Assembly (NCBI RefSeq): GCF_001870435.1
Contig: NZ_MDDR01000066.1
Span: 1-64,000, forward strand
Length of the DNA stretch: 64,000 nt
Origin: Pseudomonas costantinii
Lineage (GTDB): Bacteria > Pseudomonadota > Gammaproteobacteria > Pseudomonadales > Pseudomonadaceae
Direction: 5' to 3'
Part shown: positions 8,694-17,567 of the stretch, one piece after another
Numbering within the stretch: position 1 is the stretch's first letter
Layout: each line of letters begins with the position of its first letter
Position numbers and translations under genes: made by a program
Notes under the pieces: generated by a model
Database searches by the model: none
Told to the model about the DNA's origin: nothing
The model's input: the letters and a program-made list of their open reading frames with translations, nothing else

Positions 8694-9659
8694 ATGCGCG
8701 CACTCGCCGCCTTGAGCCGCTTCGTCGGCAATACCTTCGCCTATTGGGTGTTGATTTTTGCCGTACTCGCCTTCCTTGAGCCCGGCTGGTTCATCGGCCT
8801 CAAAGGTGCCATCGTCCCTCTGCTGGGCTTGGTGATGTTCGGCATGGGGCTGACCCTCAAACTTGAAGACTTCGCCGAGGTCGCCCGTCATCCATGGCGC
8901 GTGGCGCTGGGCGTGGTCGCGCACTTTGTAATCATGCCGGGCGTTGCCTGGTTGTTGTGCCGAGTTTTCAACCTGCCGCCGGAGATCGCCGTCGGCGTGA
9001 TCCTGGTCGGTTGCTGCCCAAGCGGCACTTCGTCCAACGTGATGACTTGGCTCGCGCGGGGCGACCTGGCGCTATCGGTGGCCATTGCGGCCGTCACCAC
9101 CCTCCTCGCCCCGCTGCTTACGCCAGCGCTGATCTGGCTGCTGGCGTCGGCTTGGCTGCCCGTTTCGTTCATGGAGTTGTTCTGGTCGATCCTGCAGGTG
9201 GTGTTGCTGCCGATCGTGCTCGGCGTGGTAGCGCAACGCGTACTCGGCGAGCGGGTCCGACATGCGGTGGACGTACTGCCGCTGGTGTCGGTGGTGAGCA
9301 TCGTGATCATCGTCGCGGCCGTGGTTGCCGCAAGCCAGGCGAAGATTGCCGAGTCAGGCTTGCTGATCATGGCGGTGGTGATGTTGCATAACAGCTTCGG
9401 CTACCTGCTGGGCTACTTCACCGGTCGGCTGTTCAAGCTGCCATTGGCGCAACGCAAATCGCTGGCCCTGGAAGTGGGCATGCAGAACTCAGGGCTGGGC
9501 GCCGCGCTGGCCAGTGCGCACTTTTCGCCATTGGCAGCGGTGCCGAGCGCGCTGTTCAGCGTCTGGCACAATATTTCCGGGGCGTTGCTCTCGACTTACT
9601 TCCGCCGGATGAGCGAGAAGGAAGATCGCCGCGCGTTGGAGAGCACGCCAGAAACTTGA
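8694..9659 (+). CDS. Bile acid:sodium symporter family transporter
   Basis: A 321-residue inner-membrane transporter of the BASS family with about 9-10 hydrophobic helices. Family signatures are GLVMFGMGLTLKLEDF (near residue 45), GVILVGCCPSGTSSNVMTWLARGDLALSV (around 100-130) and the closing EVGMQNSGLGAALASAHF (around 255-275). The CCPSGTSSN and MQNSGLG segments form the sodium- and substrate-binding crossover. Bacterial relatives include PanS-type ketopantoate and YocS-type carriers; the substrate here cannot be told. It is preceded by a REP pair and stands alone. Confidence 0.9.
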   Translation: MRALAALSRFVGNTFAYWVLIFAVLAFLEPGWFIGLKGAIVPLLGLVMFGMGLTLKLEDFAEVARHPWRVALGVVAHFVIMPGVAWLLCRVFNLPPEIAVGVILVGCCPSGTSSNVMTWLARGDLALSVAIAAVTTLLAPLLTPALIWLLASAWLPVSFMELFWSILQVVLLPIVLGVVAQRVLGERVRHAVDVLPLVSVVSIVIIVAAVVAASQAKIAESGLLIMAVVMLHNSFGYLLGYFTGRLFKLPLAQRKSLALEVGMQNSGLGAALASAHFSPLAAVPSALFSVWHNISGALLSTYFRRMSEKEDRRALESTPET

Positions 9660-9693
9660 TCGCCCGATCAATGTTCGGCACTCTACCGAGCTT

Positions 9694-9744
9694 CGCGGGG
9701 ACGACCTCGCGACGCTATCGAGCGTTTATCCAGGGGACGACCCC
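9694..9744 (+). promoter_or_regulatory. Guanidine-II (mini-ykkC) riboswitch
   Basis: Two hairpins have identical ACGA tetraloops. P1 is CGCGGGG-ACGA-CCTCGCG (9694-9711) and P2 is GGGG-ACGA-CCCC (9733-9744). Twin stem-loops with ACGR loops just upstream of a gdx/sugE gene are the hallmark of the guanidine-II riboswitch, whose loops dimerise around guanidinium. The ribosome-binding site AAGGAAGG (9753-9760) follows P2, and CTTCTAGAAG at 9746-9755 could mask it, so control is probably at translation. Confidence 0.92.
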
Positions 9745-9765
9745 ACTTCTAGAAGGAAGGTCATC

Positions 9766-10080
9766 ATGTCCTGGATCATTCTGTTTTTTGCCGGTTTGTT
9801 TGAAGTTGGCTGGGCCGTTGGCCTGAAATACACCGACGGCTTCAGCAAGCCGCTACCCACTGCCCTGACGATTGCCGCCATGGCCGTCAGCCTCGGCCTG
9901 CTGGGGCTGGCCATGAAGGAGTTGCCGCTGGGCACCGCCTATGCCATTTGGACGGGTGTGGGTGCCGTGGGCACGGTGATTGCCGGGATTATCCTGTTTG
10001 GGGAGTCCATGGCGCTGTTTCGGTTGGCGAGTGTGGCGTTGATTATTTGCGGGCTCATCGGGCTTAAGGTCAGCGCTTAG
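9766..10080 (+). CDS. gdx: Guanidinium exporter Gdx (SugE, SMR family)
   Basis: A 104-residue small multidrug-resistance protein with four membrane helices. It has the SugE/Gdx signature MSWIILFFAGLFEVGW, with the membrane-embedded Glu of helix 1 at residue 13, and the GTAYAIWTGVGAVGT stretch (about 56-70). Members of this branch export guanidinium in exchange for protons as an antiparallel dimer. The guanidine-II riboswitch immediately upstream strongly supports guanidinium as the substrate rather than quaternary ammonium drugs. It is a single-gene unit followed by a REP pair. Confidence 0.96.
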   Translation: MSWIILFFAGLFEVGWAVGLKYTDGFSKPLPTALTIAAMAVSLGLLGLAMKELPLGTAYAIWTGVGAVGTVIAGIILFGESMALFRLASVALIICGLIGLKVSA

Positions 10081-10092
10081 GCCACTACCGCT

Positions 10093-10159
10093 ATCGCAGG
10101 CAAGCCAGCTCCCACACTTGGAATGCATTCCAACCTGTGGGAGCTGGCTTGCCTGCGAT
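10093..10159. repeat. REP pair (REPIN-like)
   Basis: Near-perfect 24-nt inverted arms at 10093-10116 and 10136-10159 around a short palindromic centre (TTGGAATGCATTCCAA). It lies between the convergent gdx and the MFS-acyltransferase gene. Confidence 0.9.
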
Positions 10160-10183
10160 GAGGCCCTCAAAGCCTGTAAAAAA

Positions 10184-12058
10184 CTACCTGACACTCCCGC
10201 GCAACACACCCACCGCTTCCTGCAACTGCCCAGGCGTCGCCGCCTCTAGCCCAACAGGCTCACCCGCCACCAACACCACCCGCGACCAGATCCGATGGAA
10301 GATCCCCTTGTTCGGATCGCGGCTGAAGAAACTCCCCCACAACCCCTGCAACGCCAACGGAATCACCGGCACCGGCGTCTCCTCCAAAATGCGCGTCAGC
10401 CCGCCACGAAACTCATTCATCTCGCCGTCGGCGGTTAGCTTGCCTTCCGGAAAGATGCACACCAACTCCCCTTCCTTCAGGTAATGCGCAATCCGCGTGA
10501 AGGCCTTTTCGTAGATCTGGATATCTTCGTTACGCCCGGCAATCGGAATCGCCCCGGCAGTGCGGAAGATAAAGTTGAGTACCGGCAAGCGGTAGATTTT
10601 GTAGTACATGACAAAGCGAATTGGCCGACGCACCGCGCCGCCGATCAGCAGCGCATCGACAAACGACACGTGGTTACACACCAGCAACGCCGCGCCTTCA
10701 TCCGGGATGGCTTCCAGGTTGCGATGCTCCACGCGGTACATGGAATGGCTAAGCAGCCAAATCATGAAACGCATGGTGAACTCGGGGACGATTTTGAAGA
10801 TATAAGTGTTGACCGCGATGTTGAGCAGCGACACCACCAGGAACAACTCGGGGATCGACAGCTTGGCCACGCTCAACAGCAGGATCGACACAATCGCCGA
10901 CACCACCATGAACAGCGCGTTGAGGATGTTGTTGGCGGCGATCACCCGCGCGCGCTCGTTCTCGGCGGTGCGCGACTGGATCAGCGCGTACAGCGGCACG
11001 ATATAGAAGCCGCCGAACACGCCCAAACCGAGGATGTCGAACAACACCCACCACGCCTGGCCGTAGCTGAGCACCGCGAGCCAGTCGTTGGCCTGCACGT
11101 TCTGCGGGAAGCCGCCTGAGTGCCACCACAGCAACAGGCCAAACACCGTCAGCCCGAATGAGCCGAACGGCACCAGACCGATTTCCACCTTACGCCCGGA
11201 GAGTTTTTCGCAGAGCATCGACCCCAGGGCGATACCCACCGAGAACACCGTGAGGATCAGCGTCACCACGGTTTCATCGCCGTACAACCATTCCTTGGCG
11301 TAGGCCGGGATCTGCGTCAGGTAGATCGCGCCGACAAACCAGAACCACGAGTTGCCCACGATCGAGCGCGAAACGGCCGGCGTCTGCCCCAGGCCCAGGC
11401 GCAACGTGGCCCAGGACTCGCTGAAGATATTCCAATTCAGGCGCAACCCTGGGGTGGAAGCCGCCGCCCGTGGAATGCTGCGGCTGGCCAGGTAACCCAA
11501 CACCGCCACCCCGACAATCGCTACCGACACCAGCGGTGCGTAATGGGTGGACGACATGATGATCCCGGCGCCAATGGTACCGGCCAATATCGCCAGGAAC
11601 GTGCCCATTTCCACCAGGCCGTTACCGCCCACCAGCTCATCTTCATGCAGGGCCTGGGGCATGATCGAGTACTTCACCGGCCCGAACAGCGCCGAGTGCG
11701 TGCCCATGGCAAACAGCGCCAGCAGCATCAGTTCCAGATGATTGAACAGGAAGCCCGTGGCACCCACGGTCATGATCACGATCTCACCGATCTTGATCGC
11801 GCGGATCAACGCGTCCTTGTTGAATTTCTCGCCAAACTGCCCGGCCAGCGCCGAGAACAGGAAGAACGGCAGGATAAACAGCAGCGCACACAGGTTGACC
11901 CAGATTGAGCGGTCACCGTCGATGGTGAGTTTGTAGAGAATCGCCAGGATCAACGACTGCTTGAAGATGTTGTCGTTGAAGGCGCCCAGCAACTGGGTGA
12001 CGAAAAACGGCAGGAAACGCCGTGTGCGCAGCAAAGTGAATTGCGAGGGGTGGCTCAT
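10184..12058 (-). CDS. MFS lysophospholipid transporter fused to a PlsC-type acyltransferase
   Basis: A 624-residue two-domain inner-membrane protein. Residues 1 to about 410 form an MFS permease like E. coli LplT (FVTQLLGAFNDNIFKQSL near the N-terminus). The C-terminal 200 residues form a PlsC/Aas-type acyltransferase with NHVSFVD (the NHxxxxD catalytic box, about residue 461) and FPEGKLT (substrate-binding box). The likely role is flipping lysophospholipid inward and re-acylating it. In E. coli the acyltransferase sits in Aas with an acyl-ACP synthetase domain; that third domain is absent here, so the acyl donor must come from elsewhere. It is convergent with gdx. Confidence 0.9.
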   Translation of the reverse strand: MSHPSQFTLLRTRRFLPFFVTQLLGAFNDNIFKQSLILAILYKLTIDGDRSIWVNLCALLFILPFFLFSALAGQFGEKFNKDALIRAIKIGEIVIMTVGATGFLFNHLELMLLALFAMGTHSALFGPVKYSIMPQALHEDELVGGNGLVEMGTFLAILAGTIGAGIIMSSTHYAPLVSVAIVGVAVLGYLASRSIPRAAASTPGLRLNWNIFSESWATLRLGLGQTPAVSRSIVGNSWFWFVGAIYLTQIPAYAKEWLYGDETVVTLILTVFSVGIALGSMLCEKLSGRKVEIGLVPFGSFGLTVFGLLLWWHSGGFPQNVQANDWLAVLSYGQAWWVLFDILGLGVFGGFYIVPLYALIQSRTAENERARVIAANNILNALFMVVSAIVSILLLSVAKLSIPELFLVVSLLNIAVNTYIFKIVPEFTMRFMIWLLSHSMYRVEHRNLEAIPDEGAALLVCNHVSFVDALLIGGAVRRPIRFVMYYKIYRLPVLNFIFRTAGAIPIAGRNEDIQIYEKAFTRIAHYLKEGELVCIFPEGKLTADGEMNEFRGGLTRILEETPVPVIPLALQGLWGSFFSRDPNKGIFHRIWSRVVLVAGEPVGLEAATPGQLQEAVGVLRGSVR

Positions 12059-12123
12059 CGTCCGTGTTCCTGCGTGGCCTGAAGGCTTATAAATTGTCAG
12101 GCCACGACTTTACCTAATCCCGC

Positions 12124-13272
12124 TTACTTATTCGCTAACCCCGCAATGCAAGGTGAAACAAAAAGCTCACCTTTATAGGCACCCTGCACGGTGCGCTTGG
12201 CGACGATCAACCACATTAGCGCCAACGCCAACACCAGCACACTGCCAAATACACTGAAGAAACCCAGGTGCAACAGGCTCGCCAGCTTCAGCGTGGCCAA
12301 TGCGTACACACCCAATGGGAAAGTAAAGCCCCACCAGCCGAGGTTGAACGGGATGCCGGCGCGCAGGTAACGCAGGGTGATCAGCACGGCGATCAGCATC
12401 CACCACAAGCCGAAGCCCCACAGGGTGATGCCCGCCACCAGGCCAAGACCGTTGGCCATTTCACCCACGCCAGGCAGGCCGTTAGCGGCGAAGATGGCGG
12501 GCGCATCGCCCCCCAGCAGCAACATGCCGAGGGCACCGGTGCCGATCGGGCCAAGCGCCAGCCAGCTCGACGCGGCCATATTGGCGTGGGGCAGTTTATG
12601 CAGGGCCATGCGCAGCATCAGGATGGTCAGGATGCTGAACGCCACCGGTAGGGAAAACGCCCACAACACGTAGCTGGTCACCAGCATCACCAGTTGCGAA
12701 TGGGCATCTGCCAAGTGTGGCGCCAACAGGCCACCGCTGGCGGCGGCGACTTCGGCCGCGACCACCGGCAACAGCCACACGGCGGTCATCTGGTCGATGC
12801 TGTGTTCTTGCCGAGTGAACATCATGAACGGGATCAGCACGCCGCAGGCCAGGGCCATCGCCACGTCCAGCCACCAGAGCGCTTCGGCCAGCGGCACCAC
12901 ATCGCTGCCCCAACGCGGCAGGCCGAACAGCAGCAAGCCATTGAGAATGGTCGCCAAGCCCATGGGGATGGTGCCGAAAAACATCGAAACCGTGGAGTGC
13001 CCGAAGATCCGCCGTGCCTCGTGGAAAAACATCACCCAGCGAGCCGCGTACAACACGCTGAACAGCACAAACAGGCCGATGGTGAACATCCACAGCCCTT
13101 CGGCAATGGCGTACAAGCCTGGCAGAGTGACCGGCAGTTGCGCCAAGGCCAGCGCCAGGACGCCGGTGCCCATGGTCGCAGCAAACCAGTTCGGGGTGAA
13201 CTGGCGAATCACTTCCCGGGGACGGGTCAGGTGACTGAAGGGTTTGTAACGGGTGGTATTCGAGCAGGTCAT
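12124..13272 (-). CDS. TDT family transporter (TehA/Ssu1/Mae1 type)
   Basis: A 382-residue integral membrane protein with about ten helices, of the tellurite-resistance/dicarboxylate transporter family. The entry signature FTPNWFAATMGTGVLALAL at residues 25-43 is characteristic, and SSWLALGPIGTGALGMLLLG resembles the anion-channel core. Relatives export sulfite (Ssu1), take up malate (Mae1) or are SLAC1-like anion channels, so sulfite or C4-dicarboxylate are candidate substrates. The start at 13272 has AGAGGATT upstream. It is probably transcribed alone; the next gene upstream is the cupin, 107 bp away. Confidence 0.85.
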   Translation of the reverse strand: MTCSNTTRYKPFSHLTRPREVIRQFTPNWFAATMGTGVLALALAQLPVTLPGLYAIAEGLWMFTIGLFVLFSVLYAARWVMFFHEARRIFGHSTVSMFFGTIPMGLATILNGLLLFGLPRWGSDVVPLAEALWWLDVAMALACGVLIPFMMFTRQEHSIDQMTAVWLLPVVAAEVAAASGGLLAPHLADAHSQLVMLVTSYVLWAFSLPVAFSILTILMLRMALHKLPHANMAASSWLALGPIGTGALGMLLLGGDAPAIFAANGLPGVGEMANGLGLVAGITLWGFGLWWMLIAVLITLRYLRAGIPFNLGWWGFTFPLGVYALATLKLASLLHLGFFSVFGSVLVLALALMWLIVAKRTVQGAYKGELFVSPCIAGLANK

Positions 13273-13379
13273 GATGGCAATCCTCTTCCTCGCATGAGGT
13301 TGAGACCATGGTAGAACCTGATCGAATATCTATATAACGGGTAATATCTCTATCTGTTATCTACTTTGCCAATATAGCG

Positions 13380-13691
13380 TCAAACGCTACCTTCGCTTTC
13401 GATCACCAGAATGCGCGCCGGCCCTTGTGGATGGGCCACATGCTCGGTGCCGACGCTGGCGTAGAAGATATCCCCCACCTCCATTTCCGCCACCTGTTCG
13501 ATGCCGTTATCGCGATAGTGCATCTGCACCTGGCCATCCAGCACCACGAACACTTCTTCGCCGTCGTTGATGTGCCAGCGATACGGCTGATCAGTCCAAT
13601 GCAAACGGGTGGTGATGCCGTTCATATTGGCAATATCCAGCGCCTCCCAGGCACGGCTGCCGGTGAAGTCCTTGCTGCGAATGATCTTCAT
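13380..13691 (-). CDS. Small cupin-domain protein
   Basis: A 103-residue single-domain cupin. Motif 1 is seen as WHINDGEEVFVVLDGQVQMHY (H, E around residues 44-52) and motif 2 as GDIFYASVGTEHVAHPQG with His near residue 85. This gives a conserved beta-barrel likely to bind a metal. It lacks a DNA-binding domain, so it is an enzyme or a sensor accessory of unknown substrate. It lies 45 bp downstream of the MFS gene on the same strand and may belong to the same transcript. Confidence 0.8.
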   Translation of the reverse strand: MKIIRSKDFTGSRAWEALDIANMNGITTRLHWTDQPYRWHINDGEEVFVVLDGQVQMHYRDNGIEQVAEMEVGDIFYASVGTEHVAHPQGPARILVIESEGSV

Positions 13692-13736
13692 GCTTGAATC
13701 TCGATCAGGCGAATTCGGGGCTCCGAGTATTACTCA

Positions 13737-14930
13737 TCAGCCGCCCGTCGTCGCCCTGGCCCGGGCCGAGTCCTGCAACAGCAAACCAACCAGAGCACTG
13801 AGGGCCAGCACGATCAGCACCGCCCCGTAACCATCGGTGGTAACGATCAGGCCGAACACGCGGCTCAGGTTACCCGCCAGCAGCGCCGGTAGACAGAATG
13901 CCAAGTAGCTCAACGCATAGAACGCAGACATCAACCCGGCTCGCTCATGGGGTAACGCCAACCCGACGATACTGCGGACACTGCCCATGAACCCGCCCCC
14001 GAACCCCAAGCCTGCTATCACGCTGGCAACAAAAAACAGCCACAGGCTGGCACTCTGCACGGCGACCAATAGCAATGCCACACCCGCGGCCAACAACGCA
14101 GCCGACAGGCGCATGACCTTGTCTGCCGCACGCTCCCGAAAGCTGTAGATCATCACCGCGCCACTCAAGGTCACCACCGCGACAAGGCCGCCGCCGATCA
14201 GATGGGATGTCGAGCCGGTCGCAGCCCGCACCAGCGAGGGTGCCAGGGATGAAAAAAATCCGCCCAATGCCCACACCGCCACATTCAACGGCATGGCCAA
14301 CCACAAAGCGCGACGCGCTTGTTCGGGCACATGCAGGGTCGGCGCCAGCGATTTCAAGGCACCCGGTATGCGGCTGACGGTTTCAGGCAGGCGCCAGACA
14401 TACGCAGCCTGCAACACCATCAACCCCAGCAGCGTGAAGTAGATCAATTGGGTGGGCCGTGGTGCGAACTCCACCAACAAGCCGCTGCCCAGGCCGCCAC
14501 TGGCCATACCCAACAGCGGCGCCAGGCTATTGAGCATCGGACCACGCAAGCGGTCGGTATCGAGCAGCGTCGCACTCAGCACCGCCGTTGCCATGCCTGT
14601 CGCGAAGCCTTGCAGCGCACGGGCGGCAATCAGGTGGGCGGTACTGTCAGCGCGGATAAATAGCAGCATCGCCACAATGTTCAGGAGCAACGCGACGAAA
14701 ATGACCGGCTTGCGCCCCAGGTAATCTGACAGCGAACCCACAGTCAGCAGCGCCGCCAGCAGGCTCACGGCATAAACGCCGAAGATCACCGTCAGAATCG
14801 CCGCGGAAAAATGCAGATTGTCCTGATACACCTGATACAGCGGCGTCGGTGCACTGGAGGCTGCGAGGAAGGTCAGCAGCGTGATCACCAGGAACGTCAG
14901 GCTGGACCGTTGAGAAATGACGCGAGACAT
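13737..14930 (-). CDS. MFS efflux transporter
   Basis: A 397-residue major-facilitator protein with about 12 helices. The loop 2-3 motif SLSDYLGRKPV (about residue 67) and PTPLYQVYQDNLHFSAAILTVIFGVYA near the N-terminus resemble drug or sugar efflux members. Two in-frame ATGs lie at 14936 and 14930. The GGAG at about 14938-14941 is almost touching the first but 7 nt from the second, so 14930 is preferred. It is divergent from a TetR gene across an 85-91 bp region with a near-perfect inverted repeat, so it is probably the efflux pump that TetR represses. The substrate is unknown. Confidence 0.88.
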   Translation of the reverse strand: MSRVISQRSSLTFLVITLLTFLAASSAPTPLYQVYQDNLHFSAAILTVIFGVYAVSLLAALLTVGSLSDYLGRKPVIFVALLLNIVAMLLFIRADSTAHLIAARALQGFATGMATAVLSATLLDTDRLRGPMLNSLAPLLGMASGGLGSGLLVEFAPRPTQLIYFTLLGLMVLQAAYVWRLPETVSRIPGALKSLAPTLHVPEQARRALWLAMPLNVAVWALGGFFSSLAPSLVRAATGSTSHLIGGGLVAVVTLSGAVMIYSFRERAADKVMRLSAALLAAGVALLLVAVQSASLWLFFVASVIAGLGFGGGFMGSVRSIVGLALPHERAGLMSAFYALSYLAFCLPALLAGNLSRVFGLIVTTDGYGAVLIVLALSALVGLLLQDSARARATTGG

Positions 14931-14936
14931 GGGCAT

Positions 14937-14971
14937 ACTCCGCTAAAGCTAATATTTTGCTTTTGCGGAGT
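14937..14971. promoter_or_regulatory. Candidate TetR operator
   Basis: Inverted repeat ACTCCGCtAAAGC (14937-14949) and GCTTTtGCGGAGT (14959-14971), 13-nt arms with one mismatch and a 9-nt spacer, inside the divergent MFS/TetR gap. The left arm also contains the ribosome-binding site of the MFS gene. Confidence 0.55.
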
Positions 14972-15021
14972 GTGCTACTGACGAGCGCTTAAAGCAAATT
15001 CTTTGTGTTAAGGTCGCAAAC

Positions 15022-15567
15022 ATGGCGATAAAAGAAGGCCTCCGCCCGGGGGGCCGTAGTGCCCGGGTACAAGAATCCGTCCATGGCGCGGTGCGCGAAC
15101 TGCTGGAAACCCATGAGCGGTCCAGCGTCACCGTGCCGATGATTGCTGCGCGCGCGGGTGTCACGCCCTCGACGATTTACCGCCGTTGGGGTGACCTCTC
15201 GGTGCTGCTCGCGGACGTGGCCCTGGCCCGCATGCGCCCGGACAGCGAGCCGGCCAACACCGGCAGCCTGCGTGGCGACCTGCAAGCCTGGGCCGAGCAA
15301 TACCTGGATGAAATGAGCTCAGAGCCTGGCCGCAATATGATGCGTGACGTGCAATTTCGGGTAACCCCAGGCTATTGCGTGAGCATCTTGAGCGGGCAGT
15401 TGCAGACCATTGTCGACCGCTACCCGAATAACACGCCGCCACCGCCCAGCGTCGACCGCCTGATCAACCTGCTGGCTGCGCCGACGGTGTTTCGGATTCT
15501 GTTTTCAAGCGCGCCGCTGACAGTTGAAGAGCTCCACGCTTTGATCAAACTGGCACTCCAACCGTAG
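15022..15567 (+). CDS. TetR/AcrR family transcriptional regulator
   Basis: A 181-residue repressor-type protein. The N-terminal helix-turn-helix is seen as VTVPMIAARAGVTPSTIYRRWGDLSVLLADVAL (about residues 34-66), the usual TetR pattern in which the recognition helix holds TPSTIYRRWG. The C-terminal half is a ligand-binding helical domain with no recognisable ligand. AAGG lies 8 nt before the ATG. The gene is divergent from the MFS transporter and the shared gap carries an inverted repeat, so local repression relieved by the pump substrate is the simplest reading. Confidence 0.9.
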   Translation: MAIKEGLRPGGRSARVQESVHGAVRELLETHERSSVTVPMIAARAGVTPSTIYRRWGDLSVLLADVALARMRPDSEPANTGSLRGDLQAWAEQYLDEMSSEPGRNMMRDVQFRVTPGYCVSILSGQLQTIVDRYPNNTPPPPSVDRLINLLAAPTVFRILFSSAPLTVEELHALIKLALQP

Positions 15568-15676
15568 CCGCTGTCGAGCCCCGGCGAGGCTGCGTAGGAC
15601 GCACCGCCGATACCGCGCCAGACACTAGATCGCGTCGCGACTAACGCAGCCTCGCTTAAGTTCAACAGCTGCTACG
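15563..15676. repeat. Second-type REP pair
   Basis: Long inverted arms of about 33 nt, 15563-15595 and 15644-15676, with the conserved core GCGAGGCTGCGT/ACGCAGCCTCGC (15584-15595/15644-15655). It is unrelated to the GGGAGCTGGCTTGCC family elsewhere in the window. Confidence 0.75.
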
Positions 15677-15680
15677 CACA

Positions 15681-15707
15681 AAAACGGCCTCATCAAGAGG
15701 CCGTTTT
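15681..15707. terminator. Bidirectional terminator
   Basis: AAAACGGCCT/AGGCCGTTTT stem with loop CATCAAG and T-rich ends on both strands. It lies between the convergent tetR and ABC permease genes. Confidence 0.85.
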
Positions 15708-15724
15708 TTATCGCATCTAACAGA

Positions 15725-16504
15725 TCACGTCCGCATCCCGCGCCCGCTCACAAGCAATCGCGCGCAACCGATATACAGCACCACGGTGGCCACCAGCATG
15801 AAGGTAATCGCCACGCTGATCTTGATATCCGACACCCCCAGGATGCCGTAGCGGAAGGCGTTAACCATGTGCAGCACCGGATTGGCCAGCGACACGGTCT
15901 GCCAGAACGGCGGCAGCAAGGTGATGGAGTAGAACACCCCGCCCAGGTAGGTCAACGGCGTCAGCACGAATGTCGGGATAATCGAAATATCATCGAAGTT
16001 GCGTGCAAATACGGCGTTGATAAACCCCAGCAGCGAGAAGATCGTCGCCGTCAGTACCACCACCAGCAAGGTGACCCCGAGGTGATGCACTTGCAGATGA
16101 GTGAAGAACAGTGACAACAAGGTCACGATCACGCCGACCATCAAGCCACGCAACACGCCACCCAAGGTGTAGCCGATCAAGATGGTGTGGGGTGACACCG
16201 GCGACACCATCAGTTCTTCGATGGAGCGCTGGAACTTGCTGCCGAAGAAACTGGAGACCACGTTGCCATAGGAGTTGGTGATCACCGACATCATGATCAG
16301 GCCCGGCACGATGTACTCCATGTAGGTGAAGCCACCCATGTCGCCGATCTGGCGGCCGATCAAATTACCGAAGATCACAAAGTACAAAACCATGGTGATC
16401 GCCGGCGGCAGCAGGGTTTGCGGCCAGATTCGGGTAAAACGCTTCACTTCGCGGTAAACGATGGTCTGCAGTGCGACGAGATTGGGTTGCAGTTCGGAAC
16501 TCAT
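15725..16504 (-). CDS. ABC-2 type transporter permease (YadH-like)
   Basis: A 259-residue six-helix permease of the ABC-2 family, very like E. coli YadH (256 residues). It shows REVKRFTRIWPQTLLPPAITMVLYFVIFG at the start, the ABC-2 signature GSKFQRSIEELMVSPVSPHTILIGY (around 85-110) and LTPLTYLGGVFYSI. Its start overlaps the stop of the ATPase gene by four bases, giving translational coupling. The pair would form a homodimeric exporter; the substrate is not known. Confidence 0.92.
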   Translation of the reverse strand: MSSELQPNLVALQTIVYREVKRFTRIWPQTLLPPAITMVLYFVIFGNLIGRQIGDMGGFTYMEYIVPGLIMMSVITNSYGNVVSSFFGSKFQRSIEELMVSPVSPHTILIGYTLGGVLRGLMVGVIVTLLSLFFTHLQVHHLGVTLLVVVLTATIFSLLGFINAVFARNFDDISIIPTFVLTPLTYLGGVFYSITLLPPFWQTVSLANPVLHMVNAFRYGILGVSDIKISVAITFMLVATVVLYIGCARLLVSGRGMRT

Positions 16505-17433
16505 ACCGCCACCTTCGCCAGATTTTTCTCCACCAGGGACACGAACAACTCCTCAAGGCGATTGGTTTTGTTACGCAGGCTCAACACTTCGATGTTCTGG
16601 GTCGCCAACTGAGTGAACAGCGCGGTGATGCCCATGGCTTTGTCCACCTGGACTTCCAGGGTGTGGCTGTCCACCAGGCGGCTTGGGTAGCCGAGCAGTT
16701 GCGGTGGCAGCGACAGGTTGTTTTTCAGGTCCAGCACGAAGGTTTCCACATGCAACTGGCCCAGCAGGTTACGCATGCTGGTGTTCTCGACGATGGTGCC
16801 GTGGTCGATGATGCCGATGTTACGGCACAACTGCTCAGCCTCTTCCAGGTAGTGCGTGGTGAGGATGATGGTGATGCCCTTCTCGTTCAGCTCGGTGAGG
16901 AAGGCCCACATCGAGCGACGCAGTTCAATGTCCACACCTGCGGTGGGCTCATCGAGGATCAGCAGGCGCGGTTCATGCACCAGTGCGCGGGCGATCATCA
17001 GGCGGCGCTTCATGCCGCCGGACAGCGAGCGCGAAGGCACGTCACGCTTGTCCCACAGGCCCAACTGGGTGAGGTATTGCTCGGCACGTTCCTTGGCGAT
17101 TTTCGCCGGAATGCCGTAGTAGCCCGCCTGGGTCACGACGATGTCGAAGGTCTTTTCAAACTGGTTGAAGTTGAATTCCTGGGGCACCACGCCGATGGAG
17201 CGCTTGAGCGCCGCCGGGGATTTGTCCAGGTCATGACCAAAGATATTCACTGTGCCGCTGGTCTTGTTGACCAGGGTGGAGAGGATACCGATGGTGGTGG
17301 ATTTGCCGGCGCCGTTGGGGCCGAGCAAGGCGAAGAAATCACCTTCGGCGACGTCCAGATCGATACCACTCAAGGCCTGGAAACCGTTGCCGTAGGTTTT
17401 GGTTAGCTGCCGGATGGACAGAGCGGAACTCAT
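16501..17433 (-). CDS. ABC transporter ATP-binding protein (YadG-like)
   Basis: A 310-residue cytoplasmic ATPase of an ABC-2 exporter, matching E. coli YadG (308 residues). The Walker A motif is GPNGAGKST (about 39-47), the signature is LSGGMKRRLMIARALVHEP, Walker B is LLILDEPTAGVD and the switch His is in ILTTHYLEEAEQLC. The C-terminal 80 residues are the usual regulatory extension. It is the first gene of a two-gene operon with the permease at 15725-16504. Confidence 0.93.
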   Translation of the reverse strand: MSSALSIRQLTKTYGNGFQALSGIDLDVAEGDFFALLGPNGAGKSTTIGILSTLVNKTSGTVNIFGHDLDKSPAALKRSIGVVPQEFNFNQFEKTFDIVVTQAGYYGIPAKIAKERAEQYLTQLGLWDKRDVPSRSLSGGMKRRLMIARALVHEPRLLILDEPTAGVDIELRRSMWAFLTELNEKGITIILTTHYLEEAEQLCRNIGIIDHGTIVENTSMRNLLGQLHVETFVLDLKNNLSLPPQLLGYPSRLVDSHTLEVQVDKAMGITALFTQLATQNIEVLSLRNKTNRLEELFVSLVEKNLAKVAV

Positions 17434-17567
17434 ATCGGATTACGCACCAAAGAAGGGAATAGGAAGAATAGATGAGGGCGCACCGCACGTCGTTCAAGGT
17501 CGGCGCATGACAGCCATGTTGGCTGCCCGCACCGCACAAGTACAGTCACCTGTATTAATAGTCAGTA

